A program made the translations under genes and the position numbers. From Xestospongia muta (taxonomy: Eukaryota; Porifera; Demospongiae; Haplosclerida; Petrosiidae), in assembly GCA_963693285.1 (NCBI GenBank), contig OY848918.1, positions 1,619,501 to 1,683,500 on the forward strand: DNA of 64,000 bases, in the 5' to 3' direction. The notes under the pieces were generated by a model. That model was not told the DNA's origin. It searched no databases and worked only from the letters and a program-made list of their open reading frames with translations. This document shows, one piece after another, positions 36,910 through 49,571 of the stretch. How positions within the stretch are numbered: position 1 is the first letter of the stretch; each line of letters begins with the position of its first letter.

Positions 36910-39900
36910 TTAAAGTGTAGTTAGTTCTTCATATGTTGGAGGATGTTCCTGAAATGAGTATCAATATCATATTCAATATGTACTATATATACATGTTAAG
37001 ACTTACTTTATTTTTCAATGATAGTTGTTCAGGTTTAGGATACATAACAATATCTTCTTTCCTTATAGCACAAGGTACTTCAGTACTGTCCTTTATTGTC
37101 TGTAATGAAATCACTAATATTTAATGTATTATTAATATCTTATTACCACTGTATTAAGGTGTCCACAAATATCAGCATATTGTGACGGAACATCATTAGT
37201 GGGTGGAGCTCTAGGATGAGTAGTGGATACTTCCACTTCAACATAATGAGATGTACTCATTTCTGCTTTTGAGGTATTACTCAATTTGTTGTTACTTCCC
37301 AAACTGTTGGGTGTTTTCTCTTCATAACATGTCATATCATCAGACATTAATATAGCACTATCACTATAATGACCAGTGTGTTTCATTGTTGTTGTTGGTT
37401 TAGCAAAAGGAGAGCCATCATCTGAATGATCCTACAAGATTAGAACCTATATCATGTATTAATTAAAAGATATTTACTTTTCTTTTCATTTGTTTACACT
37501 GAGTATATGACATATCATGTTCTGTTGTATTCTCAGTAAAAGGTGTTTCTTGCACATCAGATGAAAGAGGGATATTATTACCTTCATCTTGATCAACAGT
37601 TGAGTTAACAGCCCCACCCTGTAGTAATAGTTATATTTATCAATAGTGCATTCTCATGATAGTATTAGTAAATTTTGTTATGTTCAATGAACATTAATAG
37701 AGTGAAAACTGACCATAATTATAATATAGTTAATATCATAATAACATTGATATATAAACACAGATACTACTATAAAGGATATTTTGAGATGAGTATTTTG
37801 AATTATTTAAATCATCATTCCCTTAACAAAATAAAAATTTAAACATCACAAAACAAACAACTGAAGACATAATAATAAATAATTGACACACTCTAATTTG
37901 TTTATACATGATAATATTTTAATAATAATTTCAATAATTGACACACTCTAATTTGTTTATACATGATAATATTTATTTTGCAATACAGAAATTAACATAA
38001 GACCTTGAGAAAAATGTTTACAATCACTAATTACAGGTATATTGTGGAATTTGTTCATGATTAGTTTTATGATTGCTAAATAGTTACTGTAATAATTTAA
38101 TTATGCGTTGTATAATTTGTGTAATTAAATTTGCAGAAAAAGTCTTTTTCAAATTTAAATGGAAATTAAGAGAAAGGAGAGTATTAAAATATTAAGTATA
38201 ATAGTACATATTTCCAAGAGAGTGACAACTTGGCACATTAGCAATGTCACTACAATAATATACTGGTAATCATATTATGAAAATACATCAATGAGAAGGT
38301 AATTGTAATTGATTGTAATTATTTACAGTTTTAATAATAATTGTAATTTAATTGTAATTATCTTTCTAAAAATTTCAATAATTACAATTGTAGTTGATTA
38401 CATTCACTAAACAAGTGTAATTAATGACAATTACATCAATTTTTGGGAAAGTACATGTTCATTGTATTAATCCAAACATGGCTTTGTTTTTAATACAATT
38501 CTTATGTAGTTAATAGTGATGGCTTTACATTCTTTATGATATCTTTTAAGTTTGAAATACCTTGAAACACTAATTTAATAAATATATAATTCCAAATATA
38601 TGTAATTATGCATGTATTTATTATCGTGTAATTATATGTGCATTTCTAGTAGTAATAATGATAATTGTAATTATAAATGAAATATTATTGAAGTAAATGT
38701 AATAGTAATGATAATGATAATGATTTGATAAAGGTAAAGGTAATGATAATAATGATCGAGTAATTATAATGGAAGTTGATTACATTGGGACTGTAATGGA
38801 CACATCACTGGCATATACCATTACAATAACAAAGACACAATAGATCTGATGAACAAATCTAGACAGAATCAGATCACATATCATAACTTACATTATCATA
38901 TGATGATGACTTCATTAATAATGAAGGTGACTCTTTAAAAAAAGCATTACAAGGTATAGTAAGAGGTGTGTCCTTACTATCTGGTAATAATGGATCATGT
39001 TCATTAACACAACTAATTTCAGATGCTACAGAGGGAATGGTCTGAATGGTCACAATATTGGTATGACAGAACTCTAGTGAAATGGGTGGAGCTTGATGTG
39101 GTATAGGTGGAGGTGATATGGACTGCAAAGGTGGAGTTTGTATTTGAGGAGATATAGTTGATTGATGTTGTCTTCTTATGTCAAGTAACTATATATGGAA
39201 ATAATGACATCATCTGTTTGTCATCTTCTAAAATTAAGATTAATAATAACATAAGATAAACATCCATTCACTAGTTTTACATCATGTTAACATCTGTTAG
39301 TTAGAGACATTAAACAGTATAATATAGTGTAATGTATTTGTTACTGTATTTATTGAATGTAATGTGTTCACTGTTTACATAACAGTCTATATAAACCATT
39401 GACATATATATCTATCTATTGTATAAACTATAATTATATATAATCTAATAGTTATAACAGTACATACCTCATTATGATTTATATGGTAAGGATCAGCTAC
39501 TACTGAAGTACTTGTAGTAGCTGTAGTTAACTGAACTGGATCTTCATAACTAATATAAGGTAAAAGAGTAAATATAATAGTAATATATAGTAATAACATA
39601 CTTGTTATTTGTAGCTTGTGGATAATGTACTACTGCTCTCTCTATTAGAAGAGATATAAAGTGAATATATATTAGCATTAATTACTCCACATACCTTCAC
39701 TGAGTGTTATCAATGGTCTCTTTCTCCTCCTCGCTACAATAATACAAACAAGTGCTATCATGGATATTATAATCATCAACAATATAACCATAGCAACTAG
39801 TATACCAGATATCAAATAGATATTTCCTGGACCTAAATATATATAAAATTTTCAATATGACCAAACATGTATATTATTTAACTTACCATTAGGTTCCACA

Positions 39901-41554
39901 GAATTCATTATACCACTAGTACTAGTAATGTCACTGATCAGTGAGACTGTCTTATCACTTGATGTTATACCTGGTAAAGTATTATATGATGGAGTATATG
40001 ATAATTTATTGGTAGTATCAATAGTCTCAGTAGGGGATGGTAGTATTAAGATATACTCCAGTACTTGAGGATACACAACAGATGGGTTAGTTATAATAGT
40101 ACCATCTACTATATCATGAGCTGTCACAGTATAGTTACCACTAACTGATAGAGTTATATACTGGTATACTGTACTCTCCTCTATACTGGATTTACTCATA
40201 TTAATAGACTTTACAGTTCCTTTAGAAGACTCTCTAAATATCACATGACATCCATCAGCAGTAGATCTCTCAGCAAACATACACTCTACAAAAACTGATC
40301 CATTATCAGAGTAGTACTTTAGAGTGAGTCCTTGAATATGATAGGTTGCTATATTGATGATAAAAGTATTAATTTCATTAAACAACTCACTAAAGTATGA
40401 TTCATTCTTTGTTTTAGACATATTAAAATAATCCAGTATATCAGCAATGAAGATATAGTTCAGTTGAGGACTTATATTAGACACAGTATAATTAACAGTT
40501 ACTGGTTCATTTTCTAAAGAAGAATAAATATATTTTTTATTGTGTTCAGTTTTTGTTCCATTCAATGTGTCCTCTCTTGTAATACCCAGTAATGTAATGA
40601 TACAGAGTCTAGGATAACCTGTAACCTTTAATACCACATAACACATCATGTAATGGTAATATTATTAACTTACAATAACATGAAATTCTACATTAATAGA
40701 ATTATTATAATCATTAAATATTACATCATGATCAGGTGAGATCATAACATAGTGCTCTGTAATTCAGTTAAGTTCAAAATGAGAATGAAATTGTTAACAT
40801 ACTTCCATTGTACTGCCTTTGTATAGTAACATTACTAGAGCTATATTCTCCATTATGAGCTATAACAGTAGCAGTGTAAATATCACAGACTGTGAGGTTA
40901 TATAACTCATAAGATGTATCATTAGTGATATCATTATATAGTAACTGGCCATGTTGGTCCTCTATATAAATGTGATATGATATTGGATAGTTCTCAGAAG
41001 AAAATAATGGAGGGGACCAGGTCAACCAGCTTGAGCCACTAGTGAGGTTAAAGGTAAAGTGTACATTTTCTACTGGTGTGATACCTGCAAATGAACAAAA
41101 TGTTGATTTGATAGTGTAGAATACATGATAACTTACCCTTAACTGTTAAAGTAGCACCTTCAGATGCAAAATCAAGATTTTGATCTAAAACAGTACATCC
41201 AACAGTAATCCCATCATTAATAGGTAGTGCTCTTATAGTTAGTACTGATGACCACACATCAACTGATATATTGTTAGTAGTTACTGATATCTCTCTGTCT
41301 TGATTACTGGGATCAACAGGTGAATTACCCTGTACTGACCATAACAATTTGTCTCCTATACCTTCACAAGTAAAGGTAGCCAGTTTGTACAGTAGAGTAG
41401 TCATTGATGAAGGAGCTACTGTGATATTAGCTGTAATATAGGTATGCATGTAGATAAAATATATAAAGTATTTAACTTACATACCAGCTTCACTTATTGA
41501 GCAAGGTGAGACAATAATCATCATGATAACAGTCCTTAAGATGATTTCAGCCAT
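36910..41554 (-). CDS. A9: Ig/FN3 receptor with long ITIM-like tail, intact (846 aa)
   Basis: Exons are 41485-41554 (signal peptide), 41137-41430 (Ig), 40803-41084 (FN3-1), 40674-40756, 40391-40625 (FN3-2), 39887-40348 (X and stem) and 39695-39832 (membrane, then RRRKRP). The tail exons are 39602-39641, 39468-39549, 38892-39188, 37478-37618, 37147-37431, 37007-37099 and 36910-36948. The 2541 bases are open. The tail of about 375 residues has a Pro-rich block (SPPPIPHQAPP) followed by SHYVEV and SQYADI. Both fit the ITIM pattern (S/I/V/L)xYxx(I/V/L) and are about 20 residues apart. The chain ends TYEELTTL and stop. It therefore lacks the last three exons of A5, where the same site reads ICEEL and continues. 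An inhibitory-type signalling role is inferred from the motifs only. Confidence 0.85.
37882..37975. repeat. Tandem duplication in an A9 intron
   Basis: attgacacactctaatttg...tacatgataatattt occurs twice head to tail, about 55 bases apart, in the long intron 37619-38891. Confidence 0.85.
38290..38780. repeat. AT-rich low-complexity tract (gtaatta/taatgataa)
   Basis: Degenerate repetition of GTAATTA-like and GATAATGATAA-like words within an A9 tail intron. The homologous A5 intron lacks it. Confidence 0.7.
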
Positions 41555-41855
41555 TATCATTTGCTATATTATAATGTTGATAATATATATAAACATCTAC
41601 TAAGTGTGTGCAGTGCACTATTGTTATTATTTTAATAACAAATATCCTTCATAATTTTAATTTCATAATGAGTTTTCAATTCAATAACAATAACAATGTA
41701 TAATACAAGAGAGTCAGCTACTGGTCTTTGTATATCAGTTCTATTATGACCAATATGTAGTCCATAACAACTGATAATAGCATATTGAACTCCACCCACT
41801 TGAGGGACTGACAACCTATTAGGGAGGTGTGGTCTGTACAACTGAGGAGAACCAA
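41555..41855. other. Upstream flank of A9
   Basis: Shares with the A2, A5 and A6 flanks the block around 41749-41792 (gaccaatatgtagtc...agcatattgaac). No exon seen. Confidence 0.4.
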
Positions 41856-43200
41856 CTAATTCAGAAAACCTTTATATCTATAATACATAGATATATCATT
41901 GTTCTCTTGTCTTGTTACCATAGTGATAGATGAAGGAGGTGGTACAAATGATGGAGATGGTGTAGATGTTGTTATATCACTGTTTATACTAGATGGAGAT
42001 ATATCATGTTGTAACTGATCTTGTAGTTGACTATCACCTCCTTCATATCTATAATACATATATCAACATGTAATGATCAGTTATAACTTACTCATTAGTA
42101 GGTTTACTTTGAAATGAATCATTTCTCTTCAAAGTACCTAAATATATGATGTCATATATGATGATGTCATTGTCACATGACCTACCACTGAGTTCCCAGT
42201 ATTTTCTCTTTCTCTTTTTAATACTATAATACACTACCAATATAACTAGTACTATTACTAACAATATGATCACTATACTAACTGCTATAGCTAGTGGAGA
42301 GAGAGACATTACATTATATTAGTGTGTTATTATTTATATTATATACCAGTATCTCTCTGTATGCAGTGTGTACTGATTTAATAAAAGTAGTATCATCTAC
42401 TGATTCAGTTGTCATGGGAACTATAAAACAGACAAGTTCATCACATGACAAATCACATGACACTCACATGGCATAGTTGGACTTGGTGTCTCTCTAATTA
42501 TAGTATACTATCATACATTGTACTAGTTACATCTGTAGATGTAGGTTGACTTGGTTGTGAGGGAGGAGAGACTTGTACTGTTGATATTATTACAGCTGTA
42601 CCAGATGAGTCTTTCTGTCCATTATTGTTGATATCAAATATATCAACATTATATATTCCAGTCTCTAGACTTGTAATACAACCAGTAACTATGTTCTCTC
42701 CATTAGTACAACCAATATGTAGTGCAGTATATCCTGAACCTGACTCTCTCTCATTCTCTTCACTAGCAGTTAGTATAGTGATCATATTGTTAGTGATAGT
42801 ATTGTATATGATAACTAGTTATATATACTTGGTATATGTCATGATATGATATTTCTATTGTGTATTAGCATTAGATCTGACACTAGTCTCATACCCAATC
42901 CAGTCTCACACCCAAACTTAATATATGTCACATACTCATTTCAACAAAACACCCTCCATTATACCCTATCATAAGTATACATGATATACACAAGACCCCA
43001 TTATCAGTAGATATAGAGACATTCTGTACTCCATAACAACCTGCAGTATAATATTTGAGAGAAAAAAGAGATAGTTTATAATCTAATAATGTAAGTTAAT
43101 AACTATATACATACAATTTGCCGGTAGTAATATTAGTATTGTATATGCATAAGAATGTGTCAATAATGTTTTCTCTAGTGTTACTATAGTTATAATAACC
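41856..43200 (-). pseudogene. B4: family B copy with the longest readable ectodomain, internally rearranged
   Basis: The membrane exon at about 42187-42293 (AIAVSIVIILLVIVLVILVV, then KKRKRK), linker exon 42093-42138 and the tail exon 41880-42050 are close to B1, but the 3' end of the tail exon is altered. The ectodomain frame 42498-42760 reads SGSGYTALHIGC, then GCITSLETGIYNVDIFDINN, then a Pro/Ser stem. It ends in a stop near 42500 where B1 stays open. A further piece at 42940-43040 (CYGVQNVSISTDNGVLCISC) fits the upstream part. Between them, 42763-42910 is an inverted (plus-strand) copy of part of the membrane exon plus 3' flank. A hydrophobic first-exon repeat lies at 43150-43215. I do not recognise the domain. 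Confidence 0.6.
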
Positions 43201-43215
43201 ACAATCACAAAGAGA

Positions 43216-44889
43216 CATCTTAAAGGGAAAATCAAACTATATTTAAGTCTATTTGTATTCAAGTTTGACCTCTGTTCAGTTTCCAATTACAAGGTACCAA
43301 ATCACTCTAATAACTCTTCTAGTGTTAGTCTGTAATCAATACATTTTGACAGTTCCAAAATTAGTTGTGCTACTGATAATTGTCATAAGGATATCAATAT
43401 ATGTCTGTATTAAAATAACCTAAGACAACAGACTTAAGGTTATTAATATATCTGTATTATGACATCATAGGACTGTATTAGTATATAGTTTGTAATATAA
43501 TGTTTTGATAGCACATTAACCTGATGTTGGTCATATGTTCATTGTATCAGTCGAGTAAGTAATTTATAGATTAGTTTGATCATACCTTTGTTATATGGCT
43601 CACTAAAGAGTTAATTTTGATATCATTGGGTTTCTCTCATTCTTATGGTTATTATGACAGTATTCACAAAGTGATTGGCATTTTCTAAGGACAACACTTT
43701 ATATAAAATAATTTTATAATCTCTCATATAAGGAACCAGTTCAATCTACAAAGTCAAACAAACAGATTATAGTATATACATAATATTCTAATAATCACTT
43801 ATCATTGACCTCATTAACATTATTATATATATGCCATTAGACTAATGTTATAGATATCTATAGTAATTAAAGTACTAATAATTGATCAATATCTATTGTA
43901 TTAAGTGATTGTTAAAATGTATTGTACTTAAACATGACTAGTGGGTAGAGATACAAGACAACGTAAAGGATATGACATTTTAATATATTGACATAAACTC
44001 TTTTATTTATTAATTAATTCTAACGTCATCAAGCTTTTATTTAATATATCAGTTGTAAAATAATTGATAACAAGATTGATAATAATGGTCTGCAAAAGTG
44101 TATTTTTCAAGTCAATGATACATCCAGTTGTTATTATTATTTTAAAAGTTTCTAAACTTCTTGTTACTGTTGTGTTTAACTCTTCAATATATTTTACATC
44201 ATTGATTGTAAGAATTTGTAGAGGTTAATCATAATACTGTTACTATGTATAACTGATGGTACTTATCCCTCTTTTTCAGGTAATATCACTTTTTGGAACA
44301 AATTTTTGTTTGCATCTTCTATGTCAGCTCCCTGCATGATACGTCCATGTATTGTCAGCATATTAATTAACACCTGCAAAACTACTTGTAGATTTGATTG
44401 GTTACTTTCAGAAGATCTGGACAATCCACATTTTAGACATTGTATTATGTTAAATATACATTTTATATACATATGTATTCTTACTAGTAGTAGTTATTGT
44501 AGTTTCAGTTAATTTGTGTACACTGGTGTCACTTATGATAAATTAATATATCAAAAGTACTAATATTGACTATAAATACCTCTCTTTGATTTGAAGAAGA
44601 ACTTAGTAAAAAACTCATAGGCATCTTTCTGATCACCTGAAGACCAGTGTGGAAAGAATTGTATAATATATGAAATTTGCTTCGTATTAGTTTTGTCCAT
44701 TACTGTTCAGTTGATTATTGTAGATCTCTGTTGGCTGTATCACACTACACTGTATACTCCTACATACAGAGATTCTTCAATCATTTAATCAAGCATATAC
44801 AGCATAATGTAGCTAAGAGTACATTTATATCATTATGATATTGACAATAACAATTCTTACTGCATTCTTCATGTTTATTTATATACTCT
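43216..44889. other. Gene-poor AT-rich region
   Basis: Most of it shows nothing. A minus-strand ATG at 44700 opens a 121-base frame with protein-like composition (FFPHWSSGDQKDAYEFF) up to a GT at 44579. Another minus-strand frame near 44263-44400 reads INMLTIHGRIMQGADIED and ends in a stop. The phases do not join, so I do not call a gene. Confidence 0.35.
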
Positions 44890-46290
44890 TGTAGGAGAAG
44901 AATATGAAGGATTGTTTTACTAAGTTACTACCAAGAACCAAAGTACGTATACAACCATCCAGAATGACCTTAAAAACGTATACACGTGAACAAATAAAGG
45001 TTTCGGGAAAGATAAAAGTAAATGTAGTTTGTTGTGAGCAAAACGAAGTAGTCACTTTAATTGTTGTTAAAGGAAATGGTCCCAGTTTACTAGGAAGAAA
45101 CTGGTTGACACATATTTCTTTAGATTGGAAAAGAATTGCTGCAATAACGGCAGTACAAGAAGTTGATCTACCAGAGTCTAGAGAAGATGCTGTTATCTCT
45201 TCTAGAGAATCTACAATTTTTAATTTATCACAGATACAAGCATCTACAAGAATCTACGATCATCCCAAAGAAAGTTTAAAGTTATGTATTAAAAGAACTG
45301 CACAAAGAACACATAGGTGTGTCAAAAATGAAAAGCCTTGCAAGAAGGTATGTATGATGGCCAAGGGCTTGATAAAGATATCAAGGACTTCGCTAAAACG
45401 TGTGTCCCATGTTAGAGTCACAAACATGCACCAGCAATAGCACTACTTTATCCTTGGACATGGCCAACATCACCATGGAAAAGAATCCACATTGATTTTG
45501 CAGGCCCATTTCAGGGAAAAATGTCTTCAATAGTGGTTGATGCACACTCTAAATCACCTGATGTGTTATGAAACATCAAACTCTACAGTATCAACAACAA
45601 TATAGTCACTTTACAAAGATTGTTCTCATCTTATGGATTACCTCATCAACTGGTTTCAGATAATAGACCACAATTTACATCTGAAGAATTTAGTACCTTC
45701 CTTAAGGAAAATGGTGTGAAGCATGTCCGCTACTCACCCTATCATCCATCATCAAATGGCTTAGCAGAATTATTTTCCAGACTTTCAAGCAATGAAAGCC
45801 AGCACAAATAGTGACAAGAGTTTACAGCATCACCTGTCTAACTTCTTTTTACCTATCATACAATGCCACATGCAACCACTAATAGAACATTATGCACAAT
45901 GATTCTTTACCAAAGCTTATGATCTCGATTTAATTGATTTGTCTAAACCTGACCCTAAAGATAGAGTTTTGAAATAGCAAACTGAACAAGCAAGACTGCA
46001 TGATTGCCATTATACATTAAGAGAAACAATTGTAGGACAAAATGTAATGGTGCAAAAAACTTTTGTCAAGGAGCCAAATGTGTACCAGCCTGAGGAGTTA
46101 TTGTTAAGTGTTTAGGCCATTAACATATTTAATTGAAGTAAAACAGGGATTATGTTGGAAATGTCACATTGTCCATCTCAGAGAATGGAATGGTAGTTAC
46201 CAAACTAATAATGTTATGGATGATGCATTCATCATGATGACATCGCAGAGCAAAACTGAAGAACCATGATTCATTCAAGATAAACTAGTT
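44890..46290 (+). mobile_element. Ty3/Gypsy remnant: protease region then integrase, RT missing
   Basis: Plus strand 44904-45180 matches the end of a retropepsin region (GNGPSLLGRNWL). After a short unrelated open stretch, 45400-45830 follows the integrase core (HIDFAGPF, VVDAHSK, SDNRPQFTSEEF, SPYHPSSNGLAE), with frame shifts and stops between the pieces. 45840-46190 continues toward the integrase end (VGQNVMV...HIVHLREW). The RT/RNase H part expected between protease and integrase is absent, so this is an internally deleted dead copy. No LTRs recognised. Confidence 0.75.
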
Positions 46291-46763
46291 ATAGAGTCTT
46301 GCTATCCTACTCGTAATCACCAACCACCTGAGAGACTTACTTACAATGACCATGTAACCCCAACAAGAGCAATTATTTAACTTAATTGGGAAGGAATGCA
46401 GTATGTTAACTACAACACACATATTTTTTGTAGGTTTGTTAATTAGTGTTAATTAGGCTATTGTATTTATATATTTGTGGTTCATTTGTTAATTAGGTCA
46501 ACAACTATGTGTTAACAATGTTTTTCCTTAGTCTTTGTTTCTCTACTTGTATTTAAGTGACTCTTTGATATTGTTGAAACAGTTAATATAAGATACACAT
46601 TTAAGTTGATATCTATGTGAAGATATTCATTTGGGATCTTGGGAATTGATAGAATTAAGTATACAGCAGTGTTTTGGAATAACTACAGAGAGAATGGGAT
46701 ATAATTTATTTGTTTTATTGGATGTACCACTTGACTTGGATATTGAGTTGGGCACAAGTAATT

Positions 46764-48490
46764 AACCTCGCTGCGCGTGGGCGCAAAGCGAGGGTACTGT
46801 AGTCTGTCAGTGTGTATGTGTGTGTACATGTGTCTGCCTGTTACCGGGGATTGTTTTTGAACTAAGAACATCGTCAAAGAAAACGAAACCTTGAAACTCG
46901 CAAAAGAATTTTCAGGCCTAGGCTGCAGAGGTCAAGGTGCTGTTTCTCGAAAAAAAAAATGAATGTGGAGATTTTTAGTATGTTGTAGACAATTTTAAAG
47001 GAATACGCATCAGCAAGACTGAAGGCCGTTGGTCGAAGCAATCGTCAGAAAAGTTCTGAAGTGTTTTCAAAATTGTACATGGACTTGGAGCGAAGTAATG
47101 CTTTCAGGAAATGTCACGAAGCACTGAAAAGACTGCTACTAATAGATAACACATCGATTTATATTTGTACTACAGGATGTTTCCAAAGAACGTTTTATCT
47201 TCAAGTTACAATAAATTTGTATATGAAATATTGATACATTTTAAAGCGTCATGTATATAAAGGCTCGGAGAAACTTTCATCATGAATCTAGCACTTAATT
47301 TTGCTTGGCAATTGAACGATACTATCACTTACTCAGTTACCACTTCACGGACATAGCAAGACTTATTCATTTGTATTAGCTTTTCTTGTTGATTCATTTC
47401 CCTTTGATAGAAGAGAAATGCTGAGTCATCAAACAACACATTGTAATATGCATCACGTGATCCAACACTAATTTGACCACACTTTGTCAATCTTAAATAT
47501 ACACGTACATGCACTCTGCAGTATAGATCTACACTGGGCACCGCAACGAGGTTAAGCACTTTAGTGCATTTTTATTAACCTCTCTGTGCGTGGGCGCATA
47601 GCGAGGGTACTGTAGTCTGTTTGTGTGTGTGTGTGTGTGTCTGTTACCGGGGTTGTTTTTTTTGAACTGCTATAACTTGGCAACCGAAGCGTTAGCAGCT
47701 ACCAACGTTTAGCAACGAATAGAAAAACATGTGGACTTTACAACAGTAGTATCAAGAACATCGTCAAGAAAAACAGAAGCTTAAAACTCGCAAAAGAATT
47801 TTCAGGCTGCAGAGGTCAAGTGCCGTTTCTCTAAAGTAAAAAACTTAACGTGGAGATTTTTTTTAGTATGTTGTAGAGAATCTTAGAGGAATACGGATCA
47901 GCAAGACAGAAGGCCGTTGGTCGAAGCAATCGTTAGAAAAGTTCTGAAAAATGTTTCAAGATTGTACATGGACTTGGAGCGAAGTAACGCATTCAGGAAA
48001 CGTCTCAAAGCACTGGAAAACTGCTACTAATAGATAATATATTGATTTATATTTGTACTACAGGACGTTTCCAAAGAACGCTTCATTTTCAAGCTACAAT
48101 AAATTTTGTATATGAAATATTGAAACATTTTAAAGCGTCATGTAAAGGCTCAGAGAAACATTCATCACGAATCTAGCACTTAATCTTGCTTGGCAATTGA
48201 ATGATACTATTACTTACTCAGTTACAGCTTCACAGACATGTCAATCAGAGTGCAAGGTACCCAGTAAACGACGAGTGCAAGGTACCCAGTAAACGAGTAA
48301 GCTCTTTATCCCTTTGATTGAAGAGAAATGTTGAGTCATCAAACAACAGTTTGTAACGTGCATCACGTGATTCCATCAATAATTTGACCACACCTTGTCC
48401 AATCTTAAATGTACATGTTACATGCACTCTGCAGTATAGATTTACACTGGGCACTGCAGCGAGGTTAAGCACTTTAGTGCATTTTTATTA
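46764..48490. repeat. Two tandem copies of a hairpin-ended repeat (about 0.81 and 0.91 kb)
   Basis: Each unit begins with a GC-rich near-palindrome (46766-46793 cctcgctgcgcgtgggcgca...gcgagg; 47579-47606 cctctctgtgcg...gcgagg) followed by gtactgtagtctgt and a (GT)n run. Each ends with gaggttaagcactttagtgc atttttatta (47547-47576 and 48461-48490). The middles align throughout (gcagaggtcaag, ggccgttggtcgaagcaatcg, ggaaacgtc or similar). GC content is clearly above the surroundings. No long frame is present; it may be a non-autonomous element or a host-derived repeat. Confidence 0.75.
48247..48298. repeat. 26-base tandem duplication
   Basis: gagtgcaaggtacccagtaa acga is repeated head to tail inside the second unit of the larger repeat; the first unit lacks it. 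Confidence 0.85.
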
Positions 48491-49571
48491 AAGTTTGTAA
48501 TGTACTGCAACTCAAACAAGTGCCCATTAATTAGTAAGTGAACTCTAAATGTTACATGTAAATGAATAATACTACAATGATCCATGCTGCCTATACATGA
48601 GCCTATGACCTGAGATACTGTATTCCTTAACATTAATAAAGTGTTTATCAAAATATCTATTCATTGAATTCAATAAAATGTTAATTATAAAGTAGTCAGC
48701 AGTTTAACCTTTCTAATTTCTTGTAATAGAATATAAATTCAAGAAACATCTTTTACTGGAAGTGTTCCAGTACAGTGACTTAAAGCCTAGTAACTGGAAT
48801 CAAGTATGTAATGAAATAAGTGGATACAGTATTATACATATCCATCCTTCTCAATAGACTGATGATAATGGAGAGCATAAGTTAGTGTTAGTAACTGAAC
48901 TAATAGATTCAACAGATTATGAAATCAAGTACCATGATAGCTTTGTGTGTATATAATATATCTATTAATATAATAACATATTAAGTGATATATGACTAGC
49001 ATTTAATAATGCTCCAACTAATTCAATATCCTCACCAATGTAAACAAATGGTTACAAAGATCAAACAATATTATCATTAAATGACTATTCAAAGAGACTA
49101 TTTTAACAACATGTACACAGTTCAACCATAAGCTATATGGATATTGTTAACAAAAATTATAATTCTACTAGCACATTTTTATAAACGTTAACAATAAATA
49201 TGATAAAAAATATTAACATCCAATCAACTGTCTATATGACCAAGAGAAGAACCATTTATTTGATGTGGCCATTCAGATAAGGCGATAATTTAGATGGATT
49301 TATTGGTTCCCATTGCATCCAATGCATGAACTGGCTTTTAATTACCTGGATGATCAAGAAATGGCTATTGTAGTTGGAAATGTATAGAGAATCATACCTT
49401 TGAAGCTGTGGTTTCAGAACTGTTACAACATAAGTCATCTTGTGAACCTAGTTCTAGACTATACCTACTTTCTGAAGATATGAAGTCAAAACAAGTGTCA
49501 GGATATGACACAAGATTGGTATCAGATCTAGTATATATGAATGTTCAATTTACATAATGATCAACTGTAAC
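48491..49571. other. Gene-poor region downstream of A10
   Basis: No supported exon. Short open frames lack protein-like pattern. Confidence 0.4.

Noticed and set aside
37142..37386. Long-tail exons read as separate small genes
   Set aside because: They join in phase with their neighbours and match one another in order across A5, A9 and A10; they are internal tail exons.
46683..47559. Minus-strand frames inside the hairpin-ended repeat (and the parallel one at 48245-48472)
   Set aside because: The two units do not conserve the frame (an indel changes the tail), so a real protein is unlikely.
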